Shown in pieces: positions 34,872 through 44,717 of a stretch of 64,000 bases of DNA. Position 1 is the stretch's first letter, and each line of letters opens with the position of its first letter. Position numbers and translations under genes: made by a program. The notes below the pieces were generated by a model, which was not told the origin of the DNA, searched no databases, and was given only the letters and a program-made list of their open reading frames with translations. The DNA is from Clostridiales bacterium (GTDB lineage: Bacteria; Bacillota_A; Clostridia; Christensenellales; Pumilibacteraceae): the NCBI GenBank assembly GCA_031264755.1, contig JAISDO010000008.1, positions 55,549-119,548 on the forward strand, in the 5' to 3' direction.

Positions 34872-34919
34872 ATTTTCTTGAGCCAAATTAATTGCCTCAT
34901 ATTTTCTTGAGCCAAATTA
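34872..34919 (-). repeat. Direct repeat duplicating the end of mnmG
   Basis: A 19-base word (34872-34890) recurs at 34901-34919 with a 29-base period. The second copy is the last coding stretch of mnmG, the first lies just after its stop. Confidence 0.9.
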
Positions 34920-36819
34920 TCAAAGCATTGATATCACTTGTGGTTACACCACTGATGCGACTAGCTTGAGCTATGTCTAATGGCTGTATCTTATTTAGCT
35001 TTTCGGTAGCTTCTTTGGACAAGCCTGGTATACCTTGATAGTCTTTGAGTGTTATCTTGAGGCTCTGCAATCGTACTATCTCCCTTAGCTCTCTATCCAA
35101 TCTCTCTATATAGCCCGCATACTTAATCTCTGCTACCCAAGTGTGGACTACTACCTTGTCATAATCCTTGAGTATGTCCAACCTAGCTACAGTGTTGGCA
35201 TCTACTTCGTTGATTTTGACAAAATGCTCTACAGTCTGCATAGCATTGGGATGTTGTCCCATAGTAAGTTGATTGAAGTCTATCAACTGTCTAGCCTGTT
35301 CAATATCCAATTTGAGATTGGATAGTTGTCTAATCTCCAATAACTGTTGCAATCTCTTGTGGTACAGAGCCTGTCTAGCTTGGTCTACTAGCCCAATTTG
35401 TATACCCATAGGTGTCAATCTCAACCAACTATTGTCCTGCCTCAATCGCAAGCGTTGCTCTACTCTGCTAGTCATCATACGATAAGGCTCATTGGTGCCT
35501 TGCACGACCAAGTCGTCTATTAGTACCCCAATATAGCTACCATACCTATCTAGTACAAGTGGGGATTGTTGCTCTAACCACAAGCTAGCATTGATACCCG
35601 CTAGTATACCCTGTGCCGCTGCTTCTTCGTATCCGGAGGTGCCATTGATTTGTCCCGCCAAAAACAAGCCGGGTATAACTTTGGACATCAAGGCTGAGGT
35701 CAATTGTGTAGGGTCTATACAGTCATACTCTATAGCATATGCATCTCTAAGTATCTCTACATCTTGTAGACCTTGTATACTTGAATACACTCTCTGTTGA
35801 GCCTCTACAGGTAGACTTGTAGACAATCCCTGTACATACAACTCTTGAGTACTGTCACCCTCCTGCTCCAAAAAAAACTGATGTCTATCCTTGTCAGCAA
35901 ACTTGACTACCTTGTCTTCTATACTAGGGCAATACCTAGCTCCAACACTATAGCTAGTACTATGCTTGGAGTACTTAAAAGTCAGGTGTAGATGGGCTCG
36001 TATTATGTCATGTGAGTGAGTATTGGTGTGACCCAAATAGCATATTTGAGTATTGCTTATAGGAGTGGTAGTCATATCACTAAAGGTCAGAGTATCTTCA
36101 TCTCCTCGGTGTATCTCAAACTGTGACTTGTCTATACTACGTGCATGTATGCGTGCGGGTGTCCCCGTCTTGAACCTACGCATTGCCAAGCCCAATTGTT
36201 GTAGACTACCAGCCAATCCAACAGAACGACCAAATCCAGCTGGTCCACTGTCCAATCTATGTTGACCTATTAGCAATTGACTGTTCAAGTAGACTCCTAC
36301 AGCCACAATTACCGATCTAGCAAGGTATACTTGTGCAAGTGACGTAGTCAATACAAACAATTTGGATATATTTGAAGATTGTGTGTCTAGTGCTTGAGGC
36401 AAGTCAAGACTTGAGATATCTGATTGTTGTATACTAACGACCTCGCACTGACGCAAGTACACGTTAGGGTGATTTTCTAACAATTGCTTGGCATACTGAT
36501 GGTATTTGTATTTGTCCACTTGACTACGCAAGGACTGTACTGCCATACCTTTGCTACTATTGAGCATGCGTATCTGTGTAGAAGTAGCATCTGCAATAAC
36601 ACCCATAGCACCACCAAGCGCATCTACTTCTCTTACCAAGTGAGCTTTGGCAGTGCCTCCAATACTAGGGTTGCACGCTAAGTATCCCACACTATCTAGA
36701 TTGATAGTAGTGACAAGCACACGCTTGCCCAAGTTAGCTAGAGCTAGAGCTGCCTCTATCCCGGCATGCCCTGCTCCTACAACTATAGCATCATATATAT
36801 CAAATTTTTTTGTCTTCAC
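34897..36819 (-). CDS. mnmG: tRNA uridine-5-carboxymethylaminomethyl modification enzyme MnmG
   Basis: A 640-residue FAD enzyme that with MnmE modifies U34 of several tRNAs. The dinucleotide fold '[14 protein letters not shown]' is at residues 14-27, then '[20 protein letters not shown]', the second FAD segment '[16 protein letters not shown]', and a helical C-terminal domain ending '[13 protein letters not shown]'. Length is near the usual 620-640. The start at 36819 is a GTG with no clear ribosome binding site. It stands alone between a terminator and the pot operon; mnmE is not in the window. Confidence 0.95.
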   Translation of the reverse strand: MKTKKFDIYDAIVVGAGHAGIEAALALANLGKRVLVTTINLDSVGYLACNPSIGGTAKAHLVREVDALGGAMGVIADATSTQIRMLNSSKGMAVQSLRSQVDKYKYHQYAKQLLENHPNVYLRQCEVVSIQQSDISSLDLPQALDTQSSNISKLFVLTTSLAQVYLARSVIVAVGVYLNSQLLIGQHRLDSGPAGFGRSVGLAGSLQQLGLAMRRFKTGTPARIHARSIDKSQFEIHRGDEDTLTFSDMTTTPISNTQICYLGHTNTHSHDIIRAHLHLTFKYSKHSTSYSVGARYCPSIEDKVVKFADKDRHQFFLEQEGDSTQELYVQGLSTSLPVEAQQRVYSSIQGLQDVEILRDAYAIEYDCIDPTQLTSALMSKVIPGLFLAGQINGTSGYEEAAAQGILAGINASLWLEQQSPLVLDRYGSYIGVLIDDLVVQGTNEPYRMMTSRVEQRLRLRQDNSWLRLTPMGIQIGLVDQARQALYHKRLQQLLEIRQLSNLKLDIEQARQLIDFNQLTMGQHPNAMQTVEHFVKINEVDANTVARLDILKDYDKVVVHTWVAEIKYAGYIERLDRELREIVRLQSLKITLKDYQGIPGLSKEATEKLNKIQPLDIAQASRISGVTTSDINALIIWLKKI

Positions 36820-36876
36820 TTTTTGTATGTCTTTATTAACAAGTTTGACCTATTTTTGACGACATTGACAACAACT

Positions 36877-38277
36877 CTATTTTATTTTCTTTTGACGTTT
36901 GAAGATACTTACTACTTTGTCCCCCCAAAGCCTATAAGTAGATGCACCAACTACTACAACCACCAACAAACCTAACACTATCCAAATGCCAGCGCCAAAA
37001 CTATCGTCTATACCACCACCAGCTTTGACTTGTATCCACATTAGGTTGATATCATGCCTACGCTCTCCCAAATCTCTGTATGCCGCTACCCTACTAAAGA
37101 CATCTTCGGGTGGAAAAAGTGTATATATATAATTTTGCAAAAACTCTATCTCATCAATATCTGCATCTTGATCGTCTTGAAGCTCCTGTAGCTCATCATT
37201 CAATGTCTCACCAAACTCGTCATAAGCACTCCATACAGGCGTGGTTGCTCCTACATATTCCATATTGGCTATAGCTACGTCATGGTCTAGCATAAATCTC
37301 AAAAAATAATTGGCAGCGACAGTATTGCGTGCTGTAATAGGTATAGCAAAGGTGTCTATCCAAGTATTGCTACCTTCTTTGGGCACAATATACCTTAGAT
37401 CAGTATTGTCACTCATAGCATAACCTGCTTGCACACTCCACACTAGTGCTAGCCAACCTGCTGTATCAGATGCAGTAGCCAAACGCTCGTTGGCATCATC
37501 TACCGCATAAGCTAGCAAATTGTGCCTTTGTGCCACCAGTTCCTCTCTAACTCGCTCCACATTGTCCAATGATGTGTCGTTGATTACACTCTCTACCCAC
37601 GCTCCATGCTCTGGAGAATTAAGTCCATAATTGAGCTCTACCTCTTGCAAATCTGCTCTGTTAGCCCATATGCTACCTATACCAAAGGCGTCAGTAACAC
37701 TGTCTTGCATGTATATACGTCCAGCAAATTGGTCGCCAAATATAGCCTCCCAACTGTCAATATCAGCTAGCTCACTAGGTCCACGCACAGGATCGTACAG
37801 TATACCCACGGTCCCCCAAAGATAGGGTACACTATACTCCATATTTGGATCAAAACTAGTGTCTACTATATCCACAATGTCCGGCAAATATATATCTGAT
37901 TGTGGATCCATCGGAACAAAGTCAAAGTCACTGTACACAATATCAAAGTCTAATGGCTGCAACAATCCTTCGGTACGCATGCGATCTACCATATAATCAG
38001 AGGGTACAATTAGGTCAAAGTCTGCCTTTTTGGACGCTATCTGCGTGTACATTTGCTCATTGGTACTAAACCCACTAGACTGTACTTTTATGTTTTTGCC
38101 AGTCTCCTGTCTGTACCAAACTTCAAAGTCATGTATTGTGCCTGGAGCTAGATAATCTTCCCAATTGTACAATCTTAGTATCTCATCTCTATTGCCCCAA
38201 GTACATGCTATAAGGTTGGTACTTGCAAACAACACCAAACCCAAAGCTAGTAGTATGCTACACACTCTTTTTTTCAT
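36877..38277 (-). CDS. potD: Spermidine/putrescine-binding lipoprotein PotD with an extra C-terminal membrane segment
   Basis: A 466-residue polyamine-binding component of an ABC importer. The lipoprotein signal ends at 'TNLIAC' (cysteine near 25), and the mature part has the family features 'LRLYNWEDYLAPGTI', 'DLIVPSDYMVDRM' and 'VPYLWGTVGILYDP'. Unlike usual PotD (about 350 residues) it has an added C-terminal region with a hydrophobic span (about residues 430-450, 'GIWIVLGLLVVVVVG') and a basic tail, giving two membrane attachments. GGAGG lies five bases before the ATG, inside the end of potC (20-base overlap). Last gene of the operon. Confidence 0.93.
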   Translation of the reverse strand: MKKRVCSILLALGLVLFASTNLIACTWGNRDEILRLYNWEDYLAPGTIHDFEVWYRQETGKNIKVQSSGFSTNEQMYTQIASKKADFDLIVPSDYMVDRMRTEGLLQPLDFDIVYSDFDFVPMDPQSDIYLPDIVDIVDTSFDPNMEYSVPYLWGTVGILYDPVRGPSELADIDSWEAIFGDQFAGRIYMQDSVTDAFGIGSIWANRADLQEVELNYGLNSPEHGAWVESVINDTSLDNVERVREELVAQRHNLLAYAVDDANERLATASDTAGWLALVWSVQAGYAMSDNTDLRYIVPKEGSNTWIDTFAIPITARNTVAANYFLRFMLDHDVAIANMEYVGATTPVWSAYDEFGETLNDELQELQDDQDADIDEIEFLQNYIYTLFPPEDVFSRVAAYRDLGERRHDINLMWIQVKAGGGIDDSFGAGIWIVLGLLVVVVVGASTYRLWGDKVVSIFKRQKKIK

Positions 38278-39130
38278 CTGAACCTCCCCACCCTACAGCA
38301 TGCAAAGCACGTCTAGCACTAGTAGCTATCCTAGCTCTAGCTGATGAAACCAAATTGAACAACAGCATAGCCACTAATACCGTAACAAATACAATGCTAG
38401 ATAGAGCTCTAAAGGTCGGGTCAAGTCCTCTAGATATACTGCTAAATATGAGCGTAGATATAGTCTCTATGCTACCCTTGTTGTACTGAGATATTATAAA
38501 ATCCTCTAGAGACAATGTAAAGGCTATAGCAAAGCCTGTGACCATCCCAGTAATCAACTGAGGAAAAATAACAGTCCACATAGTCCGCATGTTGGATGCA
38601 CCCAAATCTAATCCCGCTTCGTACAAGTTGGGATTGAGCATACGCAATCTTGGGTTGACTGCCAATATTACAAAAGGTATTGTAAACACGCTATGAGCTA
38701 TAATAAGAGTTGCAAAACCATCAGGCAAAGGTATGCCAATATTAGATATAGATATAAACAACAACATAAATGCAATGGCAGTGACTATATCTGCGTTGAG
38801 TACTGTTATTTGGCTGCCTGCATTGACTATTTGCTTGTAAGGACGCTTGAGATAAAATATACCTACTGCTGCAAAAGTCCCTACCAAAGTAGCAACAACC
38901 GCACTAGCTAATGCTATAATTAGAGTATTGGTTACAGCTTTGCTAATCTCAGGGTGAGCAAAGACATTGCTAAATAGCTGTGTACTAAACCCTGACCAAG
39001 TCATAGTATTGCTAGTTGTAAAACTAAAAACAAGTATAACCAACAGTGGCAAGTATACGATTATTACGCTTAGCCATATAATTGTACGAGCTATTATGAC
39101 TTTGAGCCTATTTTTGGATAATGTACTCAC
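38258..39130 (-). CDS. potC: Spermidine/putrescine ABC transporter permease PotC
   Basis: A 290-residue inner-membrane permease with six membrane segments and the EAA loop 'EAGLDLGASNMRTMWTVIFP' that contacts the ATPase. It starts at a GTG (39130) with GGGAGG upstream, two bases from the potB stop, so is translationally coupled. Together with PotB it forms the translocation channel for polyamines. Confidence 0.94.
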   Translation of the reverse strand: MSTLSKNRLKVIIARTIIWLSVIIVYLPLLVILVFSFTTSNTMTWSGFSTQLFSNVFAHPEISKAVTNTLIIALASAVVATLVGTFAAVGIFYLKRPYKQIVNAGSQITVLNADIVTAIAFMLLFISISNIGIPLPDGFATLIIAHSVFTIPFVILAVNPRLRMLNPNLYEAGLDLGASNMRTMWTVIFPQLITGMVTGFAIAFTLSLEDFIISQYNKGSIETISTLIFSSISRGLDPTFRALSSIVFVTVLVAMLLFNLVSSARARIATSARRALHAVGWGGSDEKKSV

Positions 39131-39131
39131 T

Positions 39132-39926
39132 TTAGATCCCTCCCAAAAGTCTACCAGACTTCTTAAACTTGGCTCCTATCAACATTACAAAACCTACAAA
39201 CAGTAGCATTATCATAGCTAGGGCACTAGCATATCCCCACATATTGAGGTTGTACATATCATTGACTATATTGCCAAACAAAAAAAGCTGAGCATTGCCT
39301 AGCATGTCATTGATAGCAAAGCTAGACAGAGCAGGCATAAAAGTCATCATTATACCACTAACTATACCTGGTACTGACAGAGGCAGTGTGATTTTACAGA
39401 AGTTTTGCCAGCTTGTGGTGCCTAGGTCAAAGCCTGCTTCTTTGTAGCTCTTGTCCATACCTGACAATATAGTATACAGTGGCAATAACATAAAAGGAAA
39501 CAAATCATACACCATACCTATCAAGACAGACAAGTACCCTTCACCCAGTCCAATCATAGACAACAACTCTCTCAAAGCAAAAGTCCTAAGCAAAAAATTG
39601 ATCCACATAGGTATAATGAAAAGAAGCACAATAGTCCTACTGCGGTTGAACTTGGTATTGACCAACAATAATGCTAGTGGATATGCTAACACTAGACATA
39701 TGAGTGATGTCAATGCACACAATAATATAGTCTGTCCAAATACTCGGTATGTAGTCCCACTGTTGAGTAGAGAGACAAAGTTGCTAAATCCAAAATTGCC
39801 ATCCCTATCTATCATAGCATACCAAAATAGTATAAAGAGAGGCACTATAACAAACACAATGCATATAGCTATATAAGGATAACTAAAGTGCTTGCGTTGG
39901 AATTGTAAACGCTTGATGGTCGTCAT
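39132..39926 (-). CDS. potB: Spermidine/putrescine ABC transporter permease PotB
   Basis: A 264-residue permease with six membrane segments and the EAA loop 'EAGFDLGTTSWQNFCKITLP'. The ATG at 39926 (MTTIKRL) was chosen because AGGTG stands seven bases upstream; the longer frame from 39953 has no such site. A 173-base gap to potA contains two copies of ATTACAAATATA but no recognised promoter. Confidence 0.94.
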   Translation of the reverse strand: MTTIKRLQFQRKHFSYPYIAICIVFVIVPLFILFWYAMIDRDGNFGFSNFVSLLNSGTTYRVFGQTILLCALTSLICLVLAYPLALLLVNTKFNRSRTIVLLFIIPMWINFLLRTFALRELLSMIGLGEGYLSVLIGMVYDLFPFMLLPLYTILSGMDKSYKEAGFDLGTTSWQNFCKITLPLSVPGIVSGIMMTFMPALSSFAINDMLGNAQLFLFGNIVNDMYNLNMWGYASALAMIMLLFVGFVMLIGAKFKKSGRLLGGI

Positions 39927-40099
39927 AAGATAACACCTACTGTACATAATCAAACTTGACTAAATATACCAATTACAAATATAATTCCCTTTGTCAATTA
40001 TGTACAAACAGTCAACATTTATTTGTGTATTATATTTGCATCTAATTACAAATATAGCTTGCTTTGTTTATATCTAATACCTATATCCTATATTTTGTA

Positions 40100-41623
40100 T
40101 TAGTTGTCGTCTTTGCTTATCAACAAATCTTGCTCTTCAATTTTCTCTTCTGGATTATCTTCTACTTTTTGTAATGGAGTGAGTTTGATACACTCTCTAG
40201 ATATATTGATACCCACTCTATCTCCAATGTCCCAATCGTCAGTAGTATTGAGAAAGATATCATTGTCGTCATCTGTATACACTTGCACTTGATAATATTT
40301 GCCTTTGTACAAACTTGTCGCTACGTTGCCTCCAACAGTACCCTCACTCTCATAGTCAGTCAAAGTAATACTCTCAAAGTCAAATTCTGCCTGCACTATA
40401 TCTCCATGCTCAAACCCAGATGCATCACACTCAAAATACTCATCAAACAAAATTATACCATTGTCATCAGATACTTTGACCTCATACTTGTTAGTAGTTC
40501 GCAACTTTTTCATTATGTGTATAGCATTAGGACGTATGAACAATGACACTTGCGAACCTATTGGATTGCCTTCTATACCCTGTACACTAAACTCATAACC
40601 ATCCACCATTACACGCATCTCGTAATAGTCACCTTTGAAGATACTATCTACAACTTGCCCTATCAAGCCACCTTTGTCTACATGTTCTAGTATTATGTCT
40701 TCGGGGCGTATTACCAAGTCCACTTTCTCATCCTTGCCAAAGCCCTTATCACTACAAGACAATACTCTATCTAATACTTTTACTTTGTAATCTGCTACCA
40801 TCTCACCAGATAGTATATTGCTCTCACCAATAAAGTCCGCCACAAAAGCATTGCTGGGCTCATCATATATTTTTTTGGGTGTACCTATCTGTTGTATCTC
40901 CCCATCTCTCATAACGACTACAGTGTCAGACATTGTCAAAGCCTCCTCTTGATCGTGCGTAACATACAAAAATGTTATCCCAAGATTGCGGTGCATTTTT
41001 TTGAGCTCCAACTGCATCTCCTTACGCATTTTGAGATCTAATGCTCCAAGTGGTTCGTCTAGCAACAATACTTTGGGCTCTAGTACTAGTGCTCGTGCTA
41101 TAGCCACACGTTGCTGTTGTCCTCCCGATAGAGTGTTGATATCACGATTGCCATACCCCTCTAACCCTACCATACGCAGCCCATAGTTTACTTTTTGATC
41201 TATCTGTGTTTTGGTCAACTTGACAGGTTTGACACCTGCGGTCTCTATACGCTTGAGTTTTAGCCCAAAGGCTATATTATTGTAGACATTGAGATGAGGA
41301 AAAAGAGCATACTTTTGGAAGACAGTATTGATATTGCGCTTGTTGGGTGGTATGTGAGTTACATCCACTCCCTCTAGGTATATATTGCCCTCAGTACTAC
41401 TCTCAAACCCAGCTATCATACGCAAGAGAGTGGTCTTGCCACACCCTGAGGGACCTAGCAATGTGACGAATTCACCCTTGCGTATCTTGAGATTGAGATC
41501 TTCAACAGCTGTAACATTGCCGTATCTTTTGGTTATGCTCTTGATCTCTATTATGATGTCCTTACGATCCATCTTTTTGCCCTTGGGTTGTTCTAGGTTA
41601 TTTTGTCTTATCTTATCTTGCAT
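40100..41623 (-). CDS. potA: Spermidine/putrescine ABC transporter ATPase PotA, extended C-terminus
   Basis: A 507-residue ABC ATPase energising polyamine uptake. Walker A '[12 protein letters not shown]', signature '[15 protein letters not shown]' and Walker B '[12 protein letters not shown]' are intact. After the usual TOBE region it carries about 130 more residues with a second TOBE-like stretch ('[36 protein letters not shown]') and an acidic tail; usual PotA has about 370 residues. The ATG at 41623 has AAGGGTGG seven bases upstream. It follows the HTH-cupin gene by 61 bases. Confidence 0.93.
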   Translation of the reverse strand: MQDKIRQNNLEQPKGKKMDRKDIIIEIKSITKRYGNVTAVEDLNLKIRKGEFVTLLGPSGCGKTTLLRMIAGFESSTEGNIYLEGVDVTHIPPNKRNINTVFQKYALFPHLNVYNNIAFGLKLKRIETAGVKPVKLTKTQIDQKVNYGLRMVGLEGYGNRDINTLSGGQQQRVAIARALVLEPKVLLLDEPLGALDLKMRKEMQLELKKMHRNLGITFLYVTHDQEEALTMSDTVVVMRDGEIQQIGTPKKIYDEPSNAFVADFIGESNILSGEMVADYKVKVLDRVLSCSDKGFGKDEKVDLVIRPEDIILEHVDKGGLIGQVVDSIFKGDYYEMRVMVDGYEFSVQGIEGNPIGSQVSLFIRPNAIHIMKKLRTTNKYEVKVSDDNGIILFDEYFECDASGFEHGDIVQAEFDFESITLTDYESEGTVGGNVATSLYKGKYYQVQVYTDDDNDIFLNTTDDWDIGDRVGINISRECIKLTPLQKVEDNPEEKIEEQDLLISKDDN

Positions 41624-41684
41624 AATGATACCACCCTTAATCAACAACAGTGTTTTTAATTCAAAATAATGTTTGGCAACAATC

Positions 41685-42221
41685 TCAAAAATTGGGTGGA
41701 TTGCTTACCCAGAGTATTGTAGCAACTTGGTCTGTATTGTTAGATATAGAATGAGCTTTGTCCGCTCTATAATAAAAACTATCACCCGTCTTAGCTACAT
41801 ACAACTTCTTGCCTAATTTAATATTTATACTACCTTGCAATACATATCCAAACTCTTCGCCCTCGTGTGGATTGTCAGTATATGTCGCAGCATAAGGTTG
41901 CAACTCTAACTGTATAGGCTCCATGCTATTCTTTTGGCTACTTGGGACTAACCATGTAGTTGATACATTGTCACTCTGCTTGAGTATATAGTCATCCGCC
42001 CCAAAGACAACTTTGTCTTCGTCTTGCAACTCGTCAAAAAAATCAGACAAATTGCTACCTAACACCAACAATATATCCTTGAGTGTTGCAATTGAGGGGC
42101 TAGATATATCGTTCTCCAATTGACTGATATAGCCTTTTGTCAATTCGCATCTATCTGCTAGTTCTTCTTGTGTCAAATTTTTGTGCAATCTCATTTCTCT
42201 AATCTTACTACCGATATCCAT
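41685..42221 (-). CDS. HTH-cupin transcriptional regulator of the pot operon
   Basis: A 178-residue regulator with an N-terminal XRE-type helix-turn-helix (residues 3-60, '[20 protein letters not shown]') and a C-terminal cupin ('[19 protein letters not shown]...YRADKAHSI'). This architecture is that of PuuR-like regulators, commonly found in front of potABCD; the cupin is presumed to sense polyamines. The ATG at 42221 has AGGATG close upstream; the frame from 42266 is longer but has no ribosome binding site. A perfect promoter with palindromes lies at 42272-42353, so it may control itself and the transporter genes. Confidence 0.9.
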   Translation of the reverse strand: MDIGSKIREMRLHKNLTQEELADRCELTKGYISQLENDISSPSIATLKDILLVLGSNLSDFFDELQDEDKVVFGADDYILKQSDNVSTTWLVPSSQKNSMEPIQLELQPYAATYTDNPHEGEEFGYVLQGSINIKLGKKLYVAKTGDSFYYRADKAHSISNNTDQVATILWVSNPPNF

Positions 42222-42271
42222 ACATCCTACTACCAACTCAATTATTCTACTCAAATCAACTAACATCGCTA

Positions 42272-42310
42272 GTATAGTATATATAAATTATATGTTTATG
42301 TATACTATAC
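42272..42310 (-). promoter_or_regulatory. Inverted repeat in the leader of the pot regulator, operator candidate
   Basis: Arms GTATAGTATA (42272-42281) and TATACTATAC (42301-42310), 19 bases apart, just downstream of the promoter's expected transcription start. Confidence 0.55.
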
Positions 42311-42324
42311 CTAAGGTGAGTATC

Positions 42325-42353
42325 ATTATATATCATATAACACTCACTGTCAA
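42325..42353 (-). promoter_or_regulatory. Consensus promoter of the pot regulator and operon, embedded in a partial palindrome
   Basis: TTGACA (42348-42353), 17-base spacer, TATAAT (42325-42330) on the minus strand. The flanks form GTGAGT...ACTCAC around the core, an imperfect dyad covering spacer and -10, a likely repressor site. Confidence 0.8.
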
Positions 42354-42446
42354 CTATTATTTGGATACATTTGTAGCAATTCTAGCTCTACAAATCAAAC
42401 CTCACTATCATGTATGTTGTTAGGCATGTGACTATTGTTTGAGCAT

Positions 42447-42490
42447 ACATACAAGAAGATCTCTACAATTGTAGAGATCTTCTTGTATGT
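42447..42490. repeat. Perfect 44-base palindrome
   Basis: Two 22-base arms (42447-42468 and 42469-42490) with no spacer. As RNA it would fold into a very stable hairpin; as DNA it could be a cruciform or protein site. Confidence 0.95.
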
Positions 42491-42564
42491 TTGCAATCTG
42501 CTTGAGTTGTTGATATCTATAAGTTGGTATCACATACGTCAAATTGTCATCAATAAGATGAGAA

Positions 42565-42608
42565 CACAAAAGGCTGACGTAGTAAGTCTACTACATCAGC
42601 CTTTTGTG
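42565..42608 (-). terminator. Strong terminator hairpin after the 42648 gene
   Basis: 20-base arms (42565-42584, 42589-42608, one mismatch) and a 4-base loop; the outer AAAAGG/CCTTTT bases give TTTT after the inner stem on both strands, so it may work in both directions. Confidence 0.8.
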
Positions 42609-42647
42609 ATTGCAAACCACTATTGATAGCAAGGTTATATCTGGTGT

Positions 42648-43094
42648 CTAGTCCACTCTATAGAAGGTTATTGTCTTGTACTTGAATCCAAACAACTCGT
42701 CTTTTGTTATATTAGTTGCCACAAAGTATCCCTTACTTTTATTGTTCTTAAGCTTCCCTGCAAGAAATACCCTATTGCCAAAGACTGATCCAAAATCGTC
42801 AAAATTTGTCTCATCGTCAACTACGCTAATACCAATATCAGTATTTGGGGTAAATAGAAATGGTATAGCTCTCACAACATTGCCATGTATGTCTGTGATG
42901 TCCATCTGTGCACTCTCATAATCCTGTGCACTAATAGCGATATTATTGATGAAGATCTTAGGCTCATAAGACACCCAATTGACATCTGCTCTCGGAGCAT
43001 TCCACCCGATACAACTGATTAGTACAAACGAACAACCAACTATAGGTATCAAGACCAATGTACAAGCATATATTATACGACGTTTAACTCTCAT
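42648..43094 (-). CDS. Small secreted or lipoprotein-like protein of unknown function
   Basis: A 148-residue protein with a basic N-terminus (MRVKRR) and a hydrophobic signal region to about residue 30 that contains two possible lipobox cysteines (IVGC, LISC). The mature part is beta-rich with no recognised domain. Its ATG overlaps the TGA of the upstream protease gene by four bases (ATGA), so the two are translated together and probably cooperate at the cell surface. Ends before a strong terminator. Confidence 0.65.
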   Translation of the reverse strand: MRVKRRIIYACTLVLIPIVGCSFVLISCIGWNAPRADVNWVSYEPKIFINNIAISAQDYESAQMDITDIHGNVVRAIPFLFTPNTDIGISVVDDETNFDDFGSVFGNRVFLAGKLKNNKSKGYFVATNITKDELFGFKYKTITFYRVD

Positions 43095-44074
43095 GCTATA
43101 TACCCTACTATAAATCCACCACCATTGTTTTGTGTAAATTCATCTAGATTGTTGCTGCTATATGTCCCTCCATAATTATAACCCGTATATACACCCCCAA
43201 CTTTGTCCACAAAGTATATGTGTGCTCCACCAAATGGGTTCCATATCTTGTCACTATTAAACTCACACATCAACAACTTGGCATTTTGTTTCTTTTCTAC
43301 TTCTTTTTTGTAGTCATTGTATCTAAGACTGTGCTTGGTATAGCTTATACCTTTGTACTTCAAGTAATCATATACCTCAAATGGATTGCTTCTAAAATGA
43401 CCAAATACCAATTGATAATCCTCCATCTTACGGATTACGTCGCTCAATCTATCCATCTTGCCTACACTCTTGGTCAAGTTGTACACCGCACTAGGTCCAC
43501 ACCCCACATCTGCAAAATTTGCAAACCCAAACCAATACTTCTCTACATTAGGATTAAATTGACTAGTTATATAGTTGCTAGTGGACAGTCCTTTGCCGTT
43601 GTTCTCTAACCATCTATTGTGGTCATAATTCTCCCTGCTCTTTAGCTCCTCTGCCGTCTCCTTGACCACTATTATTGCTACTATTACAACAATTGCTACA
43701 AATAACCCCAAAAATCTTGCTTGGCTATTGCCTTGATTGTAGTACTCTTGATACAACTCACTTAGTAGATACTCTCTACCGTCTATCTCAAACACAGCTT
43801 CCAATCCACCCGTCTCAGTCACATACCCTTGAGATACTTGTACATGCTCCTCTACTATAGTGTTGCCATCTATCAACCTTGCCACAAGCTCAAACTCTAA
43901 GGTCTTTATATCTAGATTCAACATTATCTCAGTTGTATAGTTGTCTTGCACTCTTGCTTGAGTATTAGAGACTAGTCTACTGTACAATGCACCGTTGCCT
44001 TGATTGGTCAATCCCTCAAACACTACCTTATACCCATTGCCTTGCAACTTATATTCTGTATAGTTGTCTTGCAA
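43091..44074 (-). CDS. Membrane-anchored papain-like (C39-type) cysteine peptidase, 5' end separated by a stop
   Basis: The ORF has a membrane segment (about residues 121-138) and then a papain-like domain: catalytic cysteine in 'DVGCGPSAVYNL' (C192), histidine in 'GGAHIYFVD' (H285), and asparagine N300 in 'TGYNYGG'. This matches the C39-like/bacteriocin-peptidase fold. The only possible start in the open frame is a TTG at 44074 without a ribosome binding site. In the same frame, ten codons further up, a TAA (44105-44107) separates it from a 47-residue segment with a perfect AGGAGG site. The gene was therefore probably one protein with an N-terminal anchor, now split by a nonsense codon. Confidence 0.65.
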   Translation of the reverse strand: MQDNYTEYKLQGNGYKVVFEGLTNQGNGALYSRLVSNTQARVQDNYTTEIMLNLDIKTLEFELVARLIDGNTIVEEHVQVSQGYVTETGGLEAVFEIDGREYLLSELYQEYYNQGNSQARFLGLFVAIVVIVAIIVVKETAEELKSRENYDHNRWLENNGKGLSTSNYITSQFNPNVEKYWFGFANFADVGCGPSAVYNLTKSVGKMDRLSDVIRKMEDYQLVFGHFRSNPFEVYDYLKYKGISYTKHSLRYNDYKKEVEKKQNAKLLMCEFNSDKIWNPFGGAHIYFVDKVGGVYTGYNYGGTYSSNNLDEFTQNNGGGFIVGYIA

Positions 44075-44104
44075 TATTTTCTCATGCTCTTGCTTGGGTT
44101 TTAA

Positions 44105-44248
44105 TTATTCTGTCGTGTTGCTTGCAACCGGTACACTTGGCTTGATTAGCGTACCGCCATTGCGTAATACCGCTATCATCAATGCACTGATTGGCAATGT
44201 TACCACCAATGCCATGATTATCGTAGGCATGTTTACGCTTGATTTCAT
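44105..44248 (-). CDS. 47-residue membrane peptide, probably the severed N-terminus of the peptidase
   Basis: ATG at 44248 with AGGAGG five bases upstream, the best ribosome binding site in the window. The peptide is a single hydrophobic span (about residues 8-28) followed by a short polar tail and TAA. Removing that stop joins it in frame to the peptidase ORF at 43091-44074. It may still be made as a small membrane peptide. A consensus promoter lies 177-205 bases upstream. Confidence 0.7.
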   Translation of the reverse strand: MKSSVNMPTIIMALVVTLPISALMIAVLRNGGTLIKPSVPVASNTTE

Positions 44249-44424
44249 CAAGTCCTCCTAATAAATATATGTTTGTTATATTTCACTAGGATAGAACTAT
44301 GTAGACAACATACAATCTCATACTCACATACACTACAGTACAATGTTGTACACCACTATACCACAATATATATTATCCAAGATTGTTTTTGTGCTAGTAT
44401 AGCACACTATCTCTAGTGTTGTAT

Positions 44425-44453
44425 ATTATATTGCACTAGTGTATAATTGTCAA
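44425..44453 (-). promoter_or_regulatory. Consensus promoter upstream of the peptide/peptidase genes
   Basis: TTGACA (44448-44453), 17-base spacer, TATAAT (44425-44430) on the minus strand. Confidence 0.8.
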
Positions 44454-44691
44454 CAATTTTTGTATAATTTTATAGCTACTTCTTGTATATTTATCTAGGA
44501 CTTCTTTGTTGATATGGTGTTGCTTGATTGCTATAACACAGTATACAAATCGTTCACTATACACTCATGTTGCTAGTATTTTTATCACCTTTATCGTTCT
44601 TTATTGAACTACTTGCCGTTATAATTTAACATTTTTTGTTAATAGTTATTTTGTCTGTGTATCCGTGCACAGTGCAACTATGTATAAGACA

Positions 44692-44717
44692 ACAAGACTA
44701 GGCAATCCTAGTCTTGT
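44692..44717 (-). terminator. Hairpin after the mreB-like gene
   Basis: 11-base arms (44692-44702, 44707-44717) with a CAAT loop and a T-rich flank on the minus strand. Confidence 0.7.

Larger units (their letters stand above)
42354..42647. other. Intergenic region with two strong hairpins, no gene seen
   Basis: Between the pot regulator promoter and the 42648 gene there is no ORF with a ribosome binding site. It holds a perfect 44-base palindrome and a 20-base-arm terminator-like hairpin. Confidence 0.6.
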
